Below are positions 48,815 to 60,799 of a DNA stretch of 64,000 bases, one piece after another. Position 1 is the stretch's first letter. Every line of letters starts with the position of its first letter. The position numbers and the translations under genes were made by a program. Location of the stretch: contig JAOTOL010001525.1 of the NCBI GenBank assembly GCA_034440575.1, positions 822,001-886,000 on the forward strand, given 5' to 3'. The notes beneath the pieces were generated by a model, which saw nothing but the letters and a program-made list of their open reading frames with translations, was not told the DNA's origin and did no database searches. The stretch comes from Imbricaverruca yamaguchii (Eukaryota; Arthropoda; Thecostraca; Neoverrucidae).

Positions 48815-49060
48815 CGCCATCCTTTCCGCTCCTTTTTGATGAGACATCCAACTTCAAATCAAGTCATGTCAATTGACCTATAGATACTGCTGGAGGCTAT
48901 AGCCCTAAAACGGTTGGCAGAATTGGGCTCAAATTTGTACAGCCGTATTCAAAACCAAATACTACCATGAAAATAAATTTTGGTTTGAATACAAAATTAT
49001 TGGGTGAAGTGCGTTGGTCGATCTGTCGTGGAACGCACCAACTACTTAACATTTGACATG
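48440..49060 (-). repeat. dispersed repeat family A, copy 2
   Basis: Reverse complement matches 1130-1640: GTTGGTGCGTTCCACGACAG, CCAAAATTT, CCAACCGTTTTAGGGCTATA, the GGTCA cluster (48615-48650), CCCCTAGCCC and GGGCATGATTT. A TA microsatellite has grown inside it. Confidence 0.65.
48720..48812. repeat. (TA)n microsatellite
   Basis: About 92 bp of pure TA inside repeat A copy 2. The equivalent part of copy 1 has no TA tract. Confidence 0.97.
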
Positions 49061-50274
49061 ATTAGGTTCCTCGATACTCTTCGGAAACCGACACCTCTGT
49101 TTCTAAGATGTGGGACTTGCTGCGCCCCGGGATGTGGAAGACGTGTTCACTCGCCCCTTAATTTAGCTAAATTTAGCATTCCGCCTAAGGTGTCGCATGG
49201 ACACATCTGACCAAATTCCCTTGCTACTCATATCCAGGAATCAATGTCGCTGTCACTGCAGGCATACCTTCTATCGCAGTCCACAAGCTAAGTTGTGCGT
49301 AGTACTTTGCGATGCACATTGTTTTTGCGCATAATTCCTGATAACATGGATAGGTTAATGTCATCAAAAATGGCTGTGACCTGTTTGAGCTCATTCAGTT
49401 TTCGGTTCGGAAAAAGCGCATTAATTTGTTCATTATTACATCAGAGTAACATTTAAACATTTATAGTTGCTTAGCGTGATTTGCAACAAATGATAAAAAT
49501 CCAGGTTCCGAGGTTACAAAAATGAACTTAAGAACTGATAATGGCTTTGATAGATCACCCTGTTAGAAGTGAACTATTTTTATGAATTGCTGATATACTT
49601 ACCGAGCCTCGTAGATCACTGTTGCACCTCGAAAGCATACCGGACAAGCTCTTCATTTTTTACAATCAAATGTCTGTTTTCAGATCGATGTTTTCACTGA
49701 CGCTCCTGGCGGTTTATACACGACGACGATGATCAACAGCAATTACAAAATGAAAGCAACAGCCTCGAAGTGTGAAAACAGGCGATCAAACAAGTATGAT
49801 TACGTAGATGAATCCACACAAAATACCGGATTGTTGGAGCCTTGTTAAGAATCCCCTGCCCGACAATACAAGCTGATTATCCAGCTCTAAATCGAACAAT
49901 ACTGGCAATAAAGCCAGCTCAGCTCCATCCTGATAAACAAGCCACCTCCGTTGCCTATTACCTCCAAAACGACGGACAGCCTAGCGCGTTCTGAAGCTAA
50001 TGACAGTAAGCTTATGCTGATAATCTCGCCAGGTGGCGGCTGGTGAGAGAGCGGCACGCCCAGCACCTCCCCTCCCCCATCCCCGGCTGGAGCGCATTTG
50101 GTCCCCTGTGTAGCACGCGGCGGTGATTGGTAGCACGCAATGCAGCACGCAGTGAACTCATATTCAAGCTGTTTAGCCCTCACGGCACTCAGATACTTTA
50201 CCGATCTCGCATCGTGTGCAATATGTTGGTCAATGCCAGGGACTCATTGCCAGCAGATATGCAGAGCTGCGCAG
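49061..50274. other. no recognisable gene
   Basis: AT-rich unique sequence. One 98-residue minus frame (50183 to 49887) has no domain. Confidence 0.45.
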
Positions 50275-50337
50275 TGTCACATAAAATGTGAATGTGGGAA
50301 AAGACATGTCGGTGAAACAGGCATGCAAAACTTGTTA
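50275..50337 (+). pseudogene. short GIY-YIG-like nuclease fragment (Penelope type)
   Basis: About 20 codons read CHIKCECGKRHVGETG followed by MQNL. This resembles the C-x-CGK-x-Y-x-GETGR segment of canonical Penelope-type GIY-YIG domains, with His-Val replacing Tyr-Ile. The similarity fades on both sides. It differs in sequence from the nuclease at 34.2 kb, so it would be a second element family. Chance similarity is possible at this length. Confidence 0.4.
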
Positions 50338-51682
50338 GATTCAATGAAAATATTGCAGGTCATATAACGCATGGCTTTACGGATACGTTGGCCATGGCAA
50401 AGCAATTTATATATTTGTATGTATGTGTGAGGGCATGTATTTATGTATGTGAAGTAAGTTTAGGTATACATGTTTCATGTGTGTGGATAGGCTGATACAC
50501 TGTCACACAGATTTGTGTGATAGTGCACATGTATGTACACTTTTCCCCTCATAACACTTTTCACTTTGTGGCCCCAGGAGTGCATTGGCGTTACTAGCTT
50601 GCTACCTAGCTGAGGTGCTCCTGGGGCTACTTCTACTAATAACTGTTGGTGGCCTATCTGCAAAAAAAGACAAATAAAATGATGCAAATAGTTATAGTGA
50701 ATTGTAGGTGTGGAAAGTAATGACATGTATATTGGCATCCTGAGGCATTCCTAAGCTGGCTGTCCTAACTTTTGAATAGTTGGCGATGGGAAAGCCCAAT
50801 AGCAATCGAGCCTGTAACAGTGCGTGTAGCCAAATAGGATAGGCTACTGCATACGAAACAGGGGTCGACATTATTATTAAAAAAATATACCAACGTAACA
50901 GGTACGTAAACCCACTGCAGGCTACAACGCTAACTACAAAAGCCGGCGCGTAGCGTAGCGTAGCGCCGGGCTACGAGAACGGTGCACCGTCCGAGAGGCA
51001 GTGGACATTGAATTACAAAAAGCATTTTGCAACTAGGGCGGTACATTCATTCTTGGTCCCATCTGAAATTTTGTTTGAAGCTAGGTATTTGCTGACCGAA
51101 GCTCCTACAATATAACAAACAGGTTTAGTTTACGTACTTTCTCATGCTCAGGTTGAGAAAATGGCGTGAGCTCGTCGTACTTATCGTGACATGCTACAGT
51201 GGGTGACCAAGTGACTAATTTTACCAATACAAGCGAAATATGTTGCTATTGCCACATATGTTATTATTAGCTCGTATCTTCTCATTTATTTTATTTCATT
51301 GGATTGATTTATGTACTCGACATACATTGTAAGTAATCGTACGTAATCGAATTCTGGACAGTATACTAAATCATGACAACATAAAATACTTACATATCTA
51401 TGCAGTAACCTAGCTGAAAATTTATCGCTACCTTTGCTACCTTGCCCTTATATTTCCCAAAAGATGACGCTTTTCTACTCATTTTACTTTATTTAATTCA
51501 ATTGATCAATGTAATCGACAATGAGTATGCCTGATAGTCGACGATGCCACAGCTAATTAAAGAAGTGACTATAAGCGATAATTTAGCTGAAAATTGCATG
51601 ACACATGCGTGGAAAATATATAGCGCTATGACCACAAACTAGACCAACATGCAGGCTGTTACATCCAACTGGAGCGAATAAT
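50338..51682. other. no gene, one imperfect hairpin
   Basis: GTGGCCCCAGGAGTGCA near 50569 pairs imperfectly with GTGCTCCTGGGGCTAC near 50613. GTAGC is repeated at 50950-50970. Otherwise unique and AT-rich. Confidence 0.5.
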
Positions 51683-52624
51683 GGGTCTGTTCCCGTGGCT
51701 CCACTAACCTCCACAAACCTCCACTGGTCGTTCCCGTGGCCAACCCAGTGGAGATTTTTCCTCCACCAACCTCCACCAGTGGAGCAAAAGCTCCACCAGC
51801 CGAGGAGCAGGGTCCAATTGTGATTTTTCAGTGGAGCTCAATCATGGCGCACTAGTTTCATATATTTGCACGTAAACAACGTCCTTCGTCATATGAATCT
51901 CATCTTCATGCGTCAACTGAATACCAGGATCATCCTTCGCAATGCAAATATTAAATTACAACTCTGAACAATAATCGAAGTAGCAGATGCAGACCACAAA
52001 GCATCCTTTTTGTGGCCTTTGATATACGTCATTCGTCCTAAGGCCAAGATGTTACTTTACCGGCGGGATCCGCCGCAATCCCCAAGCCGCAACTGCCGCA
52101 ATGCGGCGCCAACTAAGATTGCACTCAAGCCCGATCGAGGAGGTCGAGAAAGTTGGGATGGGGAAAAGCCAGCATCGGGTAGAAAAGCGTCTCGGGGCCC
52201 AGGTAGCCAGACACCAGATTATATGCTGTACATTAAGAAGGTAGGCTGTAACCAATCACAAAACTTGGGAGACGACTCCTGGTGCTCAACCGAGATGGAA
52301 GAAAGATTGCTTGGTTCATCCCATTGGCAAAAGGAACATCTGTTCTCCCTACGGTTCCTGAGGGCCCCTACATCGCTAGAAATCAAGACAATTTTGGGAC
52401 TCGTATTATAAGTCATACTATATTCATTGTGTGATCATCTGGACCAACATTTGAGGAGCAATTTGATCAATAGCGCCAGATACCGCGCCAAACACTTCCT
52501 TTTTGTCGCAGAATTCAGACCGCTGTCAGCTGATTTCTCCACCGGTCGTTCCCGTGGGCAGGTCTCAACTAGCCTCAACTTACCTCCACTGAGTTCCTTC
52601 TGGTGGAGCCACGGGAATAGACCC
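51683..52624. mobile_element. 942-bp inverted-repeat element, possibly PIF/Harbinger-like
   Basis: Begins GGGTCTGTTCCCGTGGCTCC and ends with the reverse complement of GGGTCTATTCCCGTGGCTCC, one mismatch over the first 22 bases. CGTTCCCGTGG repeats occur just inside both ends (51731, 52548). Flanks are AAT on the left and TAT on the right, compatible with but not proof of a 3-bp TWA-type duplication. A 133-residue plus frame (52010-52411) lies inside but matches no transposase or Myb-like protein that I recognise. Confidence 0.75.
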
Positions 52625-52689
52625 TATGAGACGTATCGTGAGGCGAATTGCCTTTCAGACATTGCCTCCAATCTGCACTAACCACACGA

Positions 52690-53996
52690 AACACTGGCAG
52701 GTGGGCTCCACCCTGCACCCACTCTGACCGTATCTCGACACCCGTGCACCTCCCGCAGTCGGGAGAGCTGTCGGCCTACTGGTACGGCAGATAGGCCCTA
52801 CCCTGCACCCACTCTGACCGTATCTCGACACCCGTGCGTCACCCGCAGTCGGGAGAGCTGTCGGCCCACTGGTACGGCAGTGACCAACCTCCCGCAGTCG
52901 GGAGAGCTGTCGGCCTACTGGTACGGCAGTTACCAACCTCCCGCAGTCGGGACAGCTGTCGACCTACTGGTACGGCAGTGACCAACCTCCCGCAGTCGGG
53001 AGAGCTGTCGGCCTACTGGTACGGCAGTGACCAACCTCCCGCAGTCGGGACAGCTGTCGACCTACTGGTACGGCAGTGACCAACCTCCCGCAGTCGGGAG
53101 AGCTGTCGACCTACTGGTACGGCAGTGACCAACCTCCCGCAGTCGGGAGAGCTGTCGGCCTACTGGTACGGCAGTGACCAACCTCCCGCAGTCGGGAGAG
53201 CTGTCGGCCTACTGGTACGGCAGATAGGCCCTACCCTGCACCCACTCTGACTGTGTCTCGACACCCGTGCGTCACCCGCGCCCGGGAGAGCTGTCGGCCT
53301 ACTGGTACGGCAGTGACCAACCTCCCGCAGTCGGGAGAGCTGTCGGCCTACTGGTACGGCAGTTACCAACCTCCCGCAGTCGGGACAGCTGTCGGCCTAC
53401 TGGTACGGCAGTGACCAACCTCCCGCAGTCGGGAGAGCTGTCGGCCTACTGGTACGGCAGTTACCAACCTCCCGCAGTCGGGACAGCTGTCGACCTACTG
53501 GTACGGCAGTTACCAACCTCCCGCAGTCGGGACAGCTGTCGGCCTACTGGTACGGCAGTGACCAACCTCCCGCAGTCGGGAGAGCTGTCGACCTACTGGT
53601 ACGGCAGTGACCAACCTCCCGCAGTCGGGAGAGCTGTCGGCCTACTGGTACGGCAGTGACCAACCTCCCGCAGTCGGGAGAGCTGTCGACCTACTGGTAC
53701 GGCAGTGACCAACCTCCCGCAGTCGGGAGAGCTGTCGGCCTACTGGTACGGCAGATAGGCCCTACCCTGCACCCACTCTGACCGTATCTCGACACCCGTG
53801 CGTCACCCGCAGTCGGGAGAGCTGTCGGCCTACTGGTACGGCAGTGACCAACCTCCCGCAGTCGGGAGAGCTGTCGACCTACTGGTACGGCAGTTACCAA
53901 CCTCCCGCAGTCGGGACAGCTGTCGACCTACTGGTACGGCAGTTACCAACCTCCCGCAGTCGGGACAGCTGTCGGCCTACTGGTACGGCAGTGACC
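52690..53996. repeat. 49-bp minisatellite with higher-order block
   Basis: The basic unit is GGCCTACTGGTACGGCAG, TGACCAACCTCCCGCAGTCG and GGAGAGCTGTC. A distinct ~90-bp block with ATAGGCCCTACCCTGCACCC and TCTCGACACCCGTG recurs at about 52790, 53223 and 53757, dividing the array into segments of ~433 and ~534 bp. The unit contains CTCCCGCAGTCGGGAG, an imperfect palindrome. Confidence 0.96.
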
Positions 53997-54030
53997 GGTG
54001 TGAACGCGGTCACTAGAACTGTCCGTCAAA

Positions 54031-54060
54031 CCCGACACTGCACAACTGTGCAGTGTCGGG
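54031..54060. other. perfect 13-bp hairpin
   Basis: CCCGACACTGCAC, loop AACT, then the exact reverse complement, just beyond the 49-bp array. Confidence 0.85.
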
Positions 54061-55034
54061 CTTGCGAAACGTGCACTACACGTTTTCCAACCACATAATG
54101 CCACGGCACAATGGCATCAGTGGCACAATGGCACGGTGCAATGGATTGAGGCATACAATCTACGCGTCTCTGATTGGTAAATTTTAAAATATTTTGCAAG
54201 TCCTAATATTCCGACGAATGGGAAGCGATCCGACGTGGAGGGCGTGAATATAGTCACCGAAACTCATGCTGCAGCTTTTCAACCCAGCCCATATCGACAG
54301 TGGTTGCTCTCGCTCACGCTAAGCTGTCGTAATTAACTGAAGGACTGGAGCTGCCCACGATACGATGCACGTGCATGGTTCCAACCGTGCATGCATGGTT
54401 CCAGTAACATTTGGTTCGATTATTTTGCAAGGCCTCGTTAGGGCTCCGTATGTTCCACTCTCGTTTCTGACGGGTCTGTCGATATCAGATCCGAAGGCTT
54501 TCGGTCTAAAATGATAACCTGGCGCCGCATAACCTCTATATGCTTGGAACCCGCGCTTTCAAAGAAATCAGTGGTTTCCATTGCCTGCTCTTTACGATGA
54601 TCCGAAACGATTGGTACTCGAATTTCCTAGACTCGCATCAAAACGTAAATCATAAGCAGTTCTGATTTACACGCATTTGTGAATGGCATCAGCTGGCGAA
54701 TAAATTTGATGATGAATTTTAACGTCGTTATTGAACATTAAGAAATGCAAAATGATTCAGGTCAGTTGTTTTATAGATACATCGCGTGCTATTTATATAC
54801 ATGGGGAATCACAGGATATATCCTCGGCCATCTCAGCATATATAAGCCACCTCAGCAAGAACTCGGATTAAATTTATTTTTCAAAAGGTAAAAAAATATA
54901 AATAGGTAAGTTGTTGCCGATAACTATGTTAGATATAATTCAGAACATTAAATTCAGGCATTTTTGAACTCACAGATGTTGGAGTAATCTTATTCTGAAA
55001 ACCTCTTTTACGTGTGACAAATTGTTAAAAAGCA
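54061..55034. other. no recognisable gene
   Basis: Unique AT-rich sequence with small direct repeats (GTGCATGGTTCCA twice near 54370-54400, GGCACAATGGCA near 54102-54125). Confidence 0.5.
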
Positions 55035-55205
55035 ACCCCATGACCTCATGTCATCTGACCTCATGTCACCTGACCTCCGGTGACCCCGATGCTCTTGACA
55101 TTTGTATTGACAGGATAGAAGAACCGTATTTTTGCTTGATATATAACACCTAAATTCAGTGTGCTTCTTGTCACCAATGCTCGTTTAGAGAGCGCAAACA
55201 TTACC
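55035..55205 (+). repeat. family A tail, copy 4
   Basis: Carries TGACCTCATGTCATCTGACC and TGACCTCCGGTGACC, then ATGCTCGTTTAGAGAGCGCA. Its reverse complement resembles 55630-55800, so two tails face each other around 55206-55629. Confidence 0.55.
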
Positions 55206-55629
55206 ATATTTGAAGCTCCTTTCGAAGATTGAACTTCTAACTCGGCCGGGCCGGGCTGTCAGCGGATCCAAAGCCAGAAAGGACCTCTGACATGATGGAC
55301 AGGGTCCACACGTTCGAAAAGGGCCCTCCGGCTTACCGGAAAAGGTCCCGGGTCGTCAAAGAGGGTCTCTGAAATTATGGAGGAACCATTAGTTTCCGCA
55401 TAGGATCTCGGTCTGTCAGAAAGAGCCATTGTGCCGACAGATGGGGCTTCAGAGCCTCTGGCCTGATGGAGGGGGACCAAACTGTTGAAAGAGGGCCTTC
55501 GGTCTAACGGAGAAAGTCATAGATCGCTAAGAAGGTCTCTTGCACCGACGAAGAGGACCATAGCGAAGAGAACCCGGGACGTCGTGGATGGCCCAGAGCC
55601 GGGCGATGAAAGGCCCCTGGCGTTCTCCA
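55206..55629. other. degenerate ~39-bp tandem repeat, no gene
   Basis: Loose repeats of (G)AAAAGG(G/T)CC, GTC(A/G)GAGGGTCTCTGA and ATGATGGA-type text. No coding frame is supported. Confidence 0.45.
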
Positions 55630-57290
55630 CGTTTGCGCTCTCCAAACGAGCATTTGTAGGAAAAAGAAAAACGCCGTTGTTTTCCGTTTGTTGCATATCT
55701 AGGAAATATATGACACTTTCAGCTTGCTAATTCTTTTGATAATATTTTAATGGTCATCGAGGTCACCGGAGGTCATGTGACCTGAGGTCATGGAAAAGCT
55801 TTCAATTATTCATTAAATCTAAACAAAAAATATTGTTCGAATTGGATTAACGCAATAACCCTGGGGAGTTGAGAAATGTCTGGACTATATATTTTGAAAG
55901 ATATTTAACATGGTTATCAGGCACCAAGCATTGCAGCGTGACCTTCCGAAAATGCCTGAAGCTACTCTTGGATGGTTAACACGCGCCCTGGATGGGGGGG
56001 GGGGAGCGAAATCCGCCAACCCCTCCGGTGTTTCGTAGATAACTCCAGATTTTACCGGCGGATATGCGCCATTGTTTGGGTACCTGCCGATAAATGACCG
56101 GCGCGTTGTTTGAAGTAAGAAAAATGAAAATCGACCGAAAATGTTTCGAATTAGGGGTCGCTAAAGTAAAAATATTTTCTCAGCGCCAGATCACAAATAT
56201 CGTCGCTGATGCGCTTCCCGTACATTAGCAAAAAGGAAGTGTTCTTGGCAAAACTAGCGACTTGTTTGATGCACATTGTCATGCTACATTCTTCCAGGGT
56301 CATTCCAAGTCACCGAGGTCAAGTCAGGTCAAGTTCATAACAGGTTAACACACGCCCTAGAGGGGGTATGGCGAAATCCGTCATTCCTTCCGATATTTCG
56401 TACATAACTCCGTATTGTACCGGCCGATATACGCCAAATGTTTTGCGTACCTGCTTAGAAATGACCGACGCATTGTTTAAAGCAAGAAAAGTGCAAATGG
56501 CCAAGTCAGGTCAAGTTCATGATAGGCTAATGAAACCAAATTTGGTCAACTGGAATGTGTCATAAATGCAAATGACTGTCATGCGATTGATGTCACTTGA
56601 CATTTTACTCCCTATACATCCCGATATCTACTGTTTGTCATTGTGTGCCTAAGCATTTCCATACTTTATTCATGTATTTCACTCCTTTATTTGCGAAGCC
56701 GATTGTGCCGAGCCGCCCAACGGAGCAGTCGGGATGGGAGCCCAGTTCCGGAAACTGGAGCAGGTAATGACCTAATAAAGTGCTCCTATATAGGTGACCT
56801 GAGGTCAAATTGTGGATCTGACATCTGTATTGCATCATTAGTAATGTCCAAAACATCATTAATGCCAATTTTGGAGCATTTAAACACAACCACGGCGATC
56901 CATAACAATGACAAGCCAAGCGACGCAAAACCAGAAAATGTTCTATTTTGACCTAATTTGACCTTGAAGATATTGACCTAAGGTCATGAACTTTGCACAC
57001 AATAGAGTTCACTATCGTGCCCATCCACCCTGTGAATGTCGTTGCTCTAGCCTTCATAGGAGCTGAGATCTTATGGGGGCGGAATCCGCCCCCCTTCCAG
57101 TGCGCGTTATTTTCAGAGGCCCTCCAGGGCGCGTGTTAACCTGATCGGAGTAAAATTTGGCTAGATGGTTTCAGGGTATAGGATAACGCCACAACCATTT
57201 TGGTCCAGATATGAGAGATGAAGGTGCTGTGCCCTGGTCGATCTCTCGTGGAATTCCTCATATATGACATGTATGACCGACACCAGCGAA
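55630..57290 (-). repeat. dispersed repeat family A, copy 3, interrupted by a TTAA element
   Basis: Minus-strand order: TCCACGAGAGATCGACCAG (57230-57250), GGACCAAAATGG, CCAAATTTTACTCCGATCAG, then the TTAA element, then CATTTTCGGAAGGTCACG (about 55935-55950) and the GGTCA cluster at 55755-55795. Removing the insert brings these blocks into the order and approximate spacing of copy 1 (1240-1320). Confidence 0.6.
55976..57139. mobile_element. 1,164-bp TTAA-flanked inverted-repeat element
   Basis: Left end TTAACACGCGCCCTGGA at 55976 and its perfect 17-bp inverted copy ending at 57139; 19 bp if flanking GG/CC are counted. A second left-type end, TTAACACACGCCCTAGA at 56345, begins a ~155-bp direct repeat of the left end (55974-56140 versus 56343-56500), so the element is partly duplicated or nested. 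No transposase is seen. TTAA edges suggest the piggyBac superfamily. It splits repeat A copy 3. Confidence 0.75.
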
Positions 57291-57944
57291 AATTGCTCGA
57301 GTTTTGATATGTGTATGCCATAGCATTCATCACGATTGTTATATCTATACTAGTGAAGGAAGAAACAGGACGGTTGGAAAGTGCGGCTTCTAAGTTTATT
57401 AATATTTTTTATTTAACCCAATGCTACTGAATAGCCCCCCTCCAAAAAAGAATTAGCCTATCGTTCCTCGTCCCAATATGGAAGTGGATACATTTCAGGA
57501 CTGAACATTTTCTTTGTTCTGTTGCAATTATTCTCAGGCCATAGGCATTCCGTAAAATTTGGCATACCATCTTCATATGAGATACATTCATACATTCATA
57601 CATGCAGATACATTCATTTTGTCCAAAACATCATTTGACTCCGGCACGCTTTCTCGACCAAGTTCCCTCCGCTGATTTTGGCGGCGCGCTTTCTGGGCGG
57701 GCGCGCGATGGTGGCGCGCCTGGCTGCCATCACTGCACGGTCAGCCTCCGTGCTGGCACGGTGGTCGGATCGCCGACATCCGGCGCGCGCCGCTGTGCGT
57801 TCCGCTCGGCTGGCCGCCGGGGCTACATGTGGCTGAGCACGGCCAGCGATCGGAACGGTCGGCAGGTGCGGACTGGCTGGCCGCCTGCCGGCGGAGCTGG
57901 GCGGGCAGTGCCGTCACACCTGGCCGTAACGGCCGTAACGGACA
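57291..57944. other. no recognisable gene
   Basis: AT-rich to 57640, then abruptly CpG-rich to the start of the array. No domain or promoter element is identified. Confidence 0.45.
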
Positions 57945-59512
57945 CCCTGGACACCGGGCACCCTGGGCACCGGGCACCCTGGACACCGGACACCCTGAAC
58001 ACCGGCCACCCTGGACACCGGCCACCCTGAACATCGGGCACCCTGGACACCGGACACCCTGGACACCGGGCACCCTGGACACCGGGCATCCTGAACACCG
58101 GACACACCGGACACCAGACACACCGGACACACCGGACACCAGACACACCGGGCACCCTGGACACCGGCCACCCTGGACACCGGCCACCCTGGACACCGGC
58201 CACCCTGGACACCGGCCACCCTGGACACCGGCCACCCTGGACACCGGCCACCCTGGACACCGGCCACCCTGGACACCGGCCACCCTGAACACCCTGGACA
58301 CCTGACACACTGGACACCGGGCACCCTGAACACCGGCCACCCTGGGCACCGGGCACCCTGGACACCGGCCACCCTGAACACCGGCCACCCTGGACACCGA
58401 ACACCCTGAACACCGGACACACCGGACACCCTGCACACCGGACACCCTGTACACCGGCCACCCTGGACACCGGCCACCCTGGGCACCGGCCACCCTGAAC
58501 ACCGGCCACCCTGGACACCGGCCACCCTGTACACCGGACAACCTGGACACCGGACACCCTGGACACCGGACAACCTGGACACCGGACACCCTGGACACCT
58601 GACACACTGGATACCGGCCACCCTGTACACCGGGAATCCTGCACACCGGACACACCGGACACCAGACACCATGGACACCGGACACACCGGACACACCGGA
58701 CACCGGACACCGGACAACGGACACCGGACACACCGGACACCGTACACCGGACAACGGACACCGGACACACCGGACAACGGACTCAGGACATACCGGACAC
58801 CAGACACCGGACACCCTGGACACCGGACACACTGTACACCGGGCACCCTGGATACCGGACACACTGGATACCGGGCACCCTGGATACCGGACACACTGGA
58901 CACCGGGCACACTGGATACCGGACACACTGGACACCGGGCACCCTGAACACCGGACACCCTGGATACCGGACACACTGGACACCGGGCACCCTGAACACC
59001 GGACACACCGGACACCGGCCACCCTGGACATCGGGCACCCTGAACACCGGACACACCGGACACCGGACACCTGTACACCGGACACACCGGACACAGGACA
59101 ATCCGGACACCGGACACACCGGACACCGAGCACACCGGACACCGAGCACACCGGACACCGAGCACACCGGACACCGAGCACACCGGACACCGGACAACCT
59201 GGGCACCGGACACGCTGGACACCGGACACACTGGACACCGGACACACTGGACACCGGCCACCCTGGACACCGGACACTATGGACACCTGACACACTGGAC
59301 ACCGGACACCGTCGATACCAGACATCCTGAACACCAGGCACACTGGATATTGCAGATACGGGACACTGGACACCCTGGACACTGCAGACACGGGACACGA
59401 GACACCCTGGACACTGCAGACACGGGACACGAGACACCCTGGACACTGCAGACACGGGACACGAGACACCCTAGACACTGCGGACACGGGACATCGAACA
59501 CCCTGGAACATT
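57945..59512. repeat. 16-bp minisatellite and derivatives, ~1.57 kb
   Basis: The left part is built of GGCCACCCTGGACACC and GGACACCCTGGACACC. The middle (58640-59200) is dominated by ACACCGGACACCGG-type short units. The right end (59340-59500) is a ~31-bp unit with ACACTGCAGACACGGGACAC. The minus strand has regular GGG or GG runs every 7-8 bases. Minus frames of up to 513 residues (V/S/G/C-rich) come from the absence of stops and are not genes. Confidence 0.96.
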
Positions 59513-60482
59513 TTTAAATTAAAAAAAAGATCTTGTTAATTTTTCAAGTTAAAACTCGAACGGCGGGGCGAAGGACCGCACAGCCGAGCGGTCGTAAACA
59601 CGAGGGTGTGAGGGCGCCTTATCTCGAGGGTGAGCTCACGGGAAGGCCTCTGGACAGCGCGGTCTGGTGACACGCGCGGAGGACGTCGGACAGTGTACGT
59701 CACCGGAGAGCGATGTTTCCCCTCGCCCACCCATGCCACCATGCTTCACACGCCGGGCTCTGTCTGGCGCCATGGCAGCCGTCGAGCCTGCTTCGGCACG
59801 TCGTGGACTTGTCGCGGCGCGGGCGGAGGATCTAACGTCTAACTGCACAGACGACTTAGACACCGCTATCGCGCGATAAGGGCTCTCCGCACCGCGACAA
59901 GGGATCGTCCAAATACTAGCCAAACTGTAGTATGTAGTAGAACGTAGTAGGACAACGTGACCGAAGCGGTCCGACAGCAACAACGAAGTTAGGTTTTAAC
60001 CACGTTTGGCACCGAGTAGAATTGCCTGAAAATCGATTAATGGCTTTCGACCTGTCTACATAATTTCTCTTCACTTCGGAAGTGCGTTGCTGACAAAGAA
60101 GCACATAGGCATACATAAATAGCAGCAATCACAGACGTGCCACAGGTTTGGCCTACAACGTGTAGGCAGGTGGGCAATGCCGTGCACCGACCGTCGACTG
60201 ACGACGTGATCTAGGCGGCGAGGCCGGCAGGTGAAGCCAGAATTCCAACCACTTGGGAAGCACTTCCGACCTCACAACGCATGACACCTCGAATACCTGA
60301 CCTCATAACTATGTTTTCCCAGCCCAGATCCCACCGCCCACGGAAGTTGTAGATGGCCGCCTGTACGTCGATAAAGAGCGGTGTGGCCAGTTAACGTTGA
60401 CTCGTCGTGTGCTTCCAGTCGCTGTCATCAGACGGTGCCTTTTGATCCAGCACTATAATGTCATGCCCTGAGAAGCCCATAT
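59513..60482. other. no recognisable gene
   Basis: Unique sequence, GC-rich around 59560-59880. Short frames only. Confidence 0.45.
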
Positions 60483-60765
<283 letters not shown>

Positions 60766-60799
60766 AGTTCTGCTGAGTCGTGAGCTCACGTTGCGCTAT

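Noticed and set aside
52010..52411. 133-residue frame inside the inverted-repeat element as a transposase
   Set aside because: No DDE-type or Myb-like motif can be seen, and the length is far too short for a transposase. Left as an unassigned frame.
57741..59455. Minus-strand open frames of 509 and 513 residues
   Set aside because: They lie in a 16-bp minisatellite lacking stop codons. Several frames are equally open and the products are low-complexity V/S/G/C repeats.
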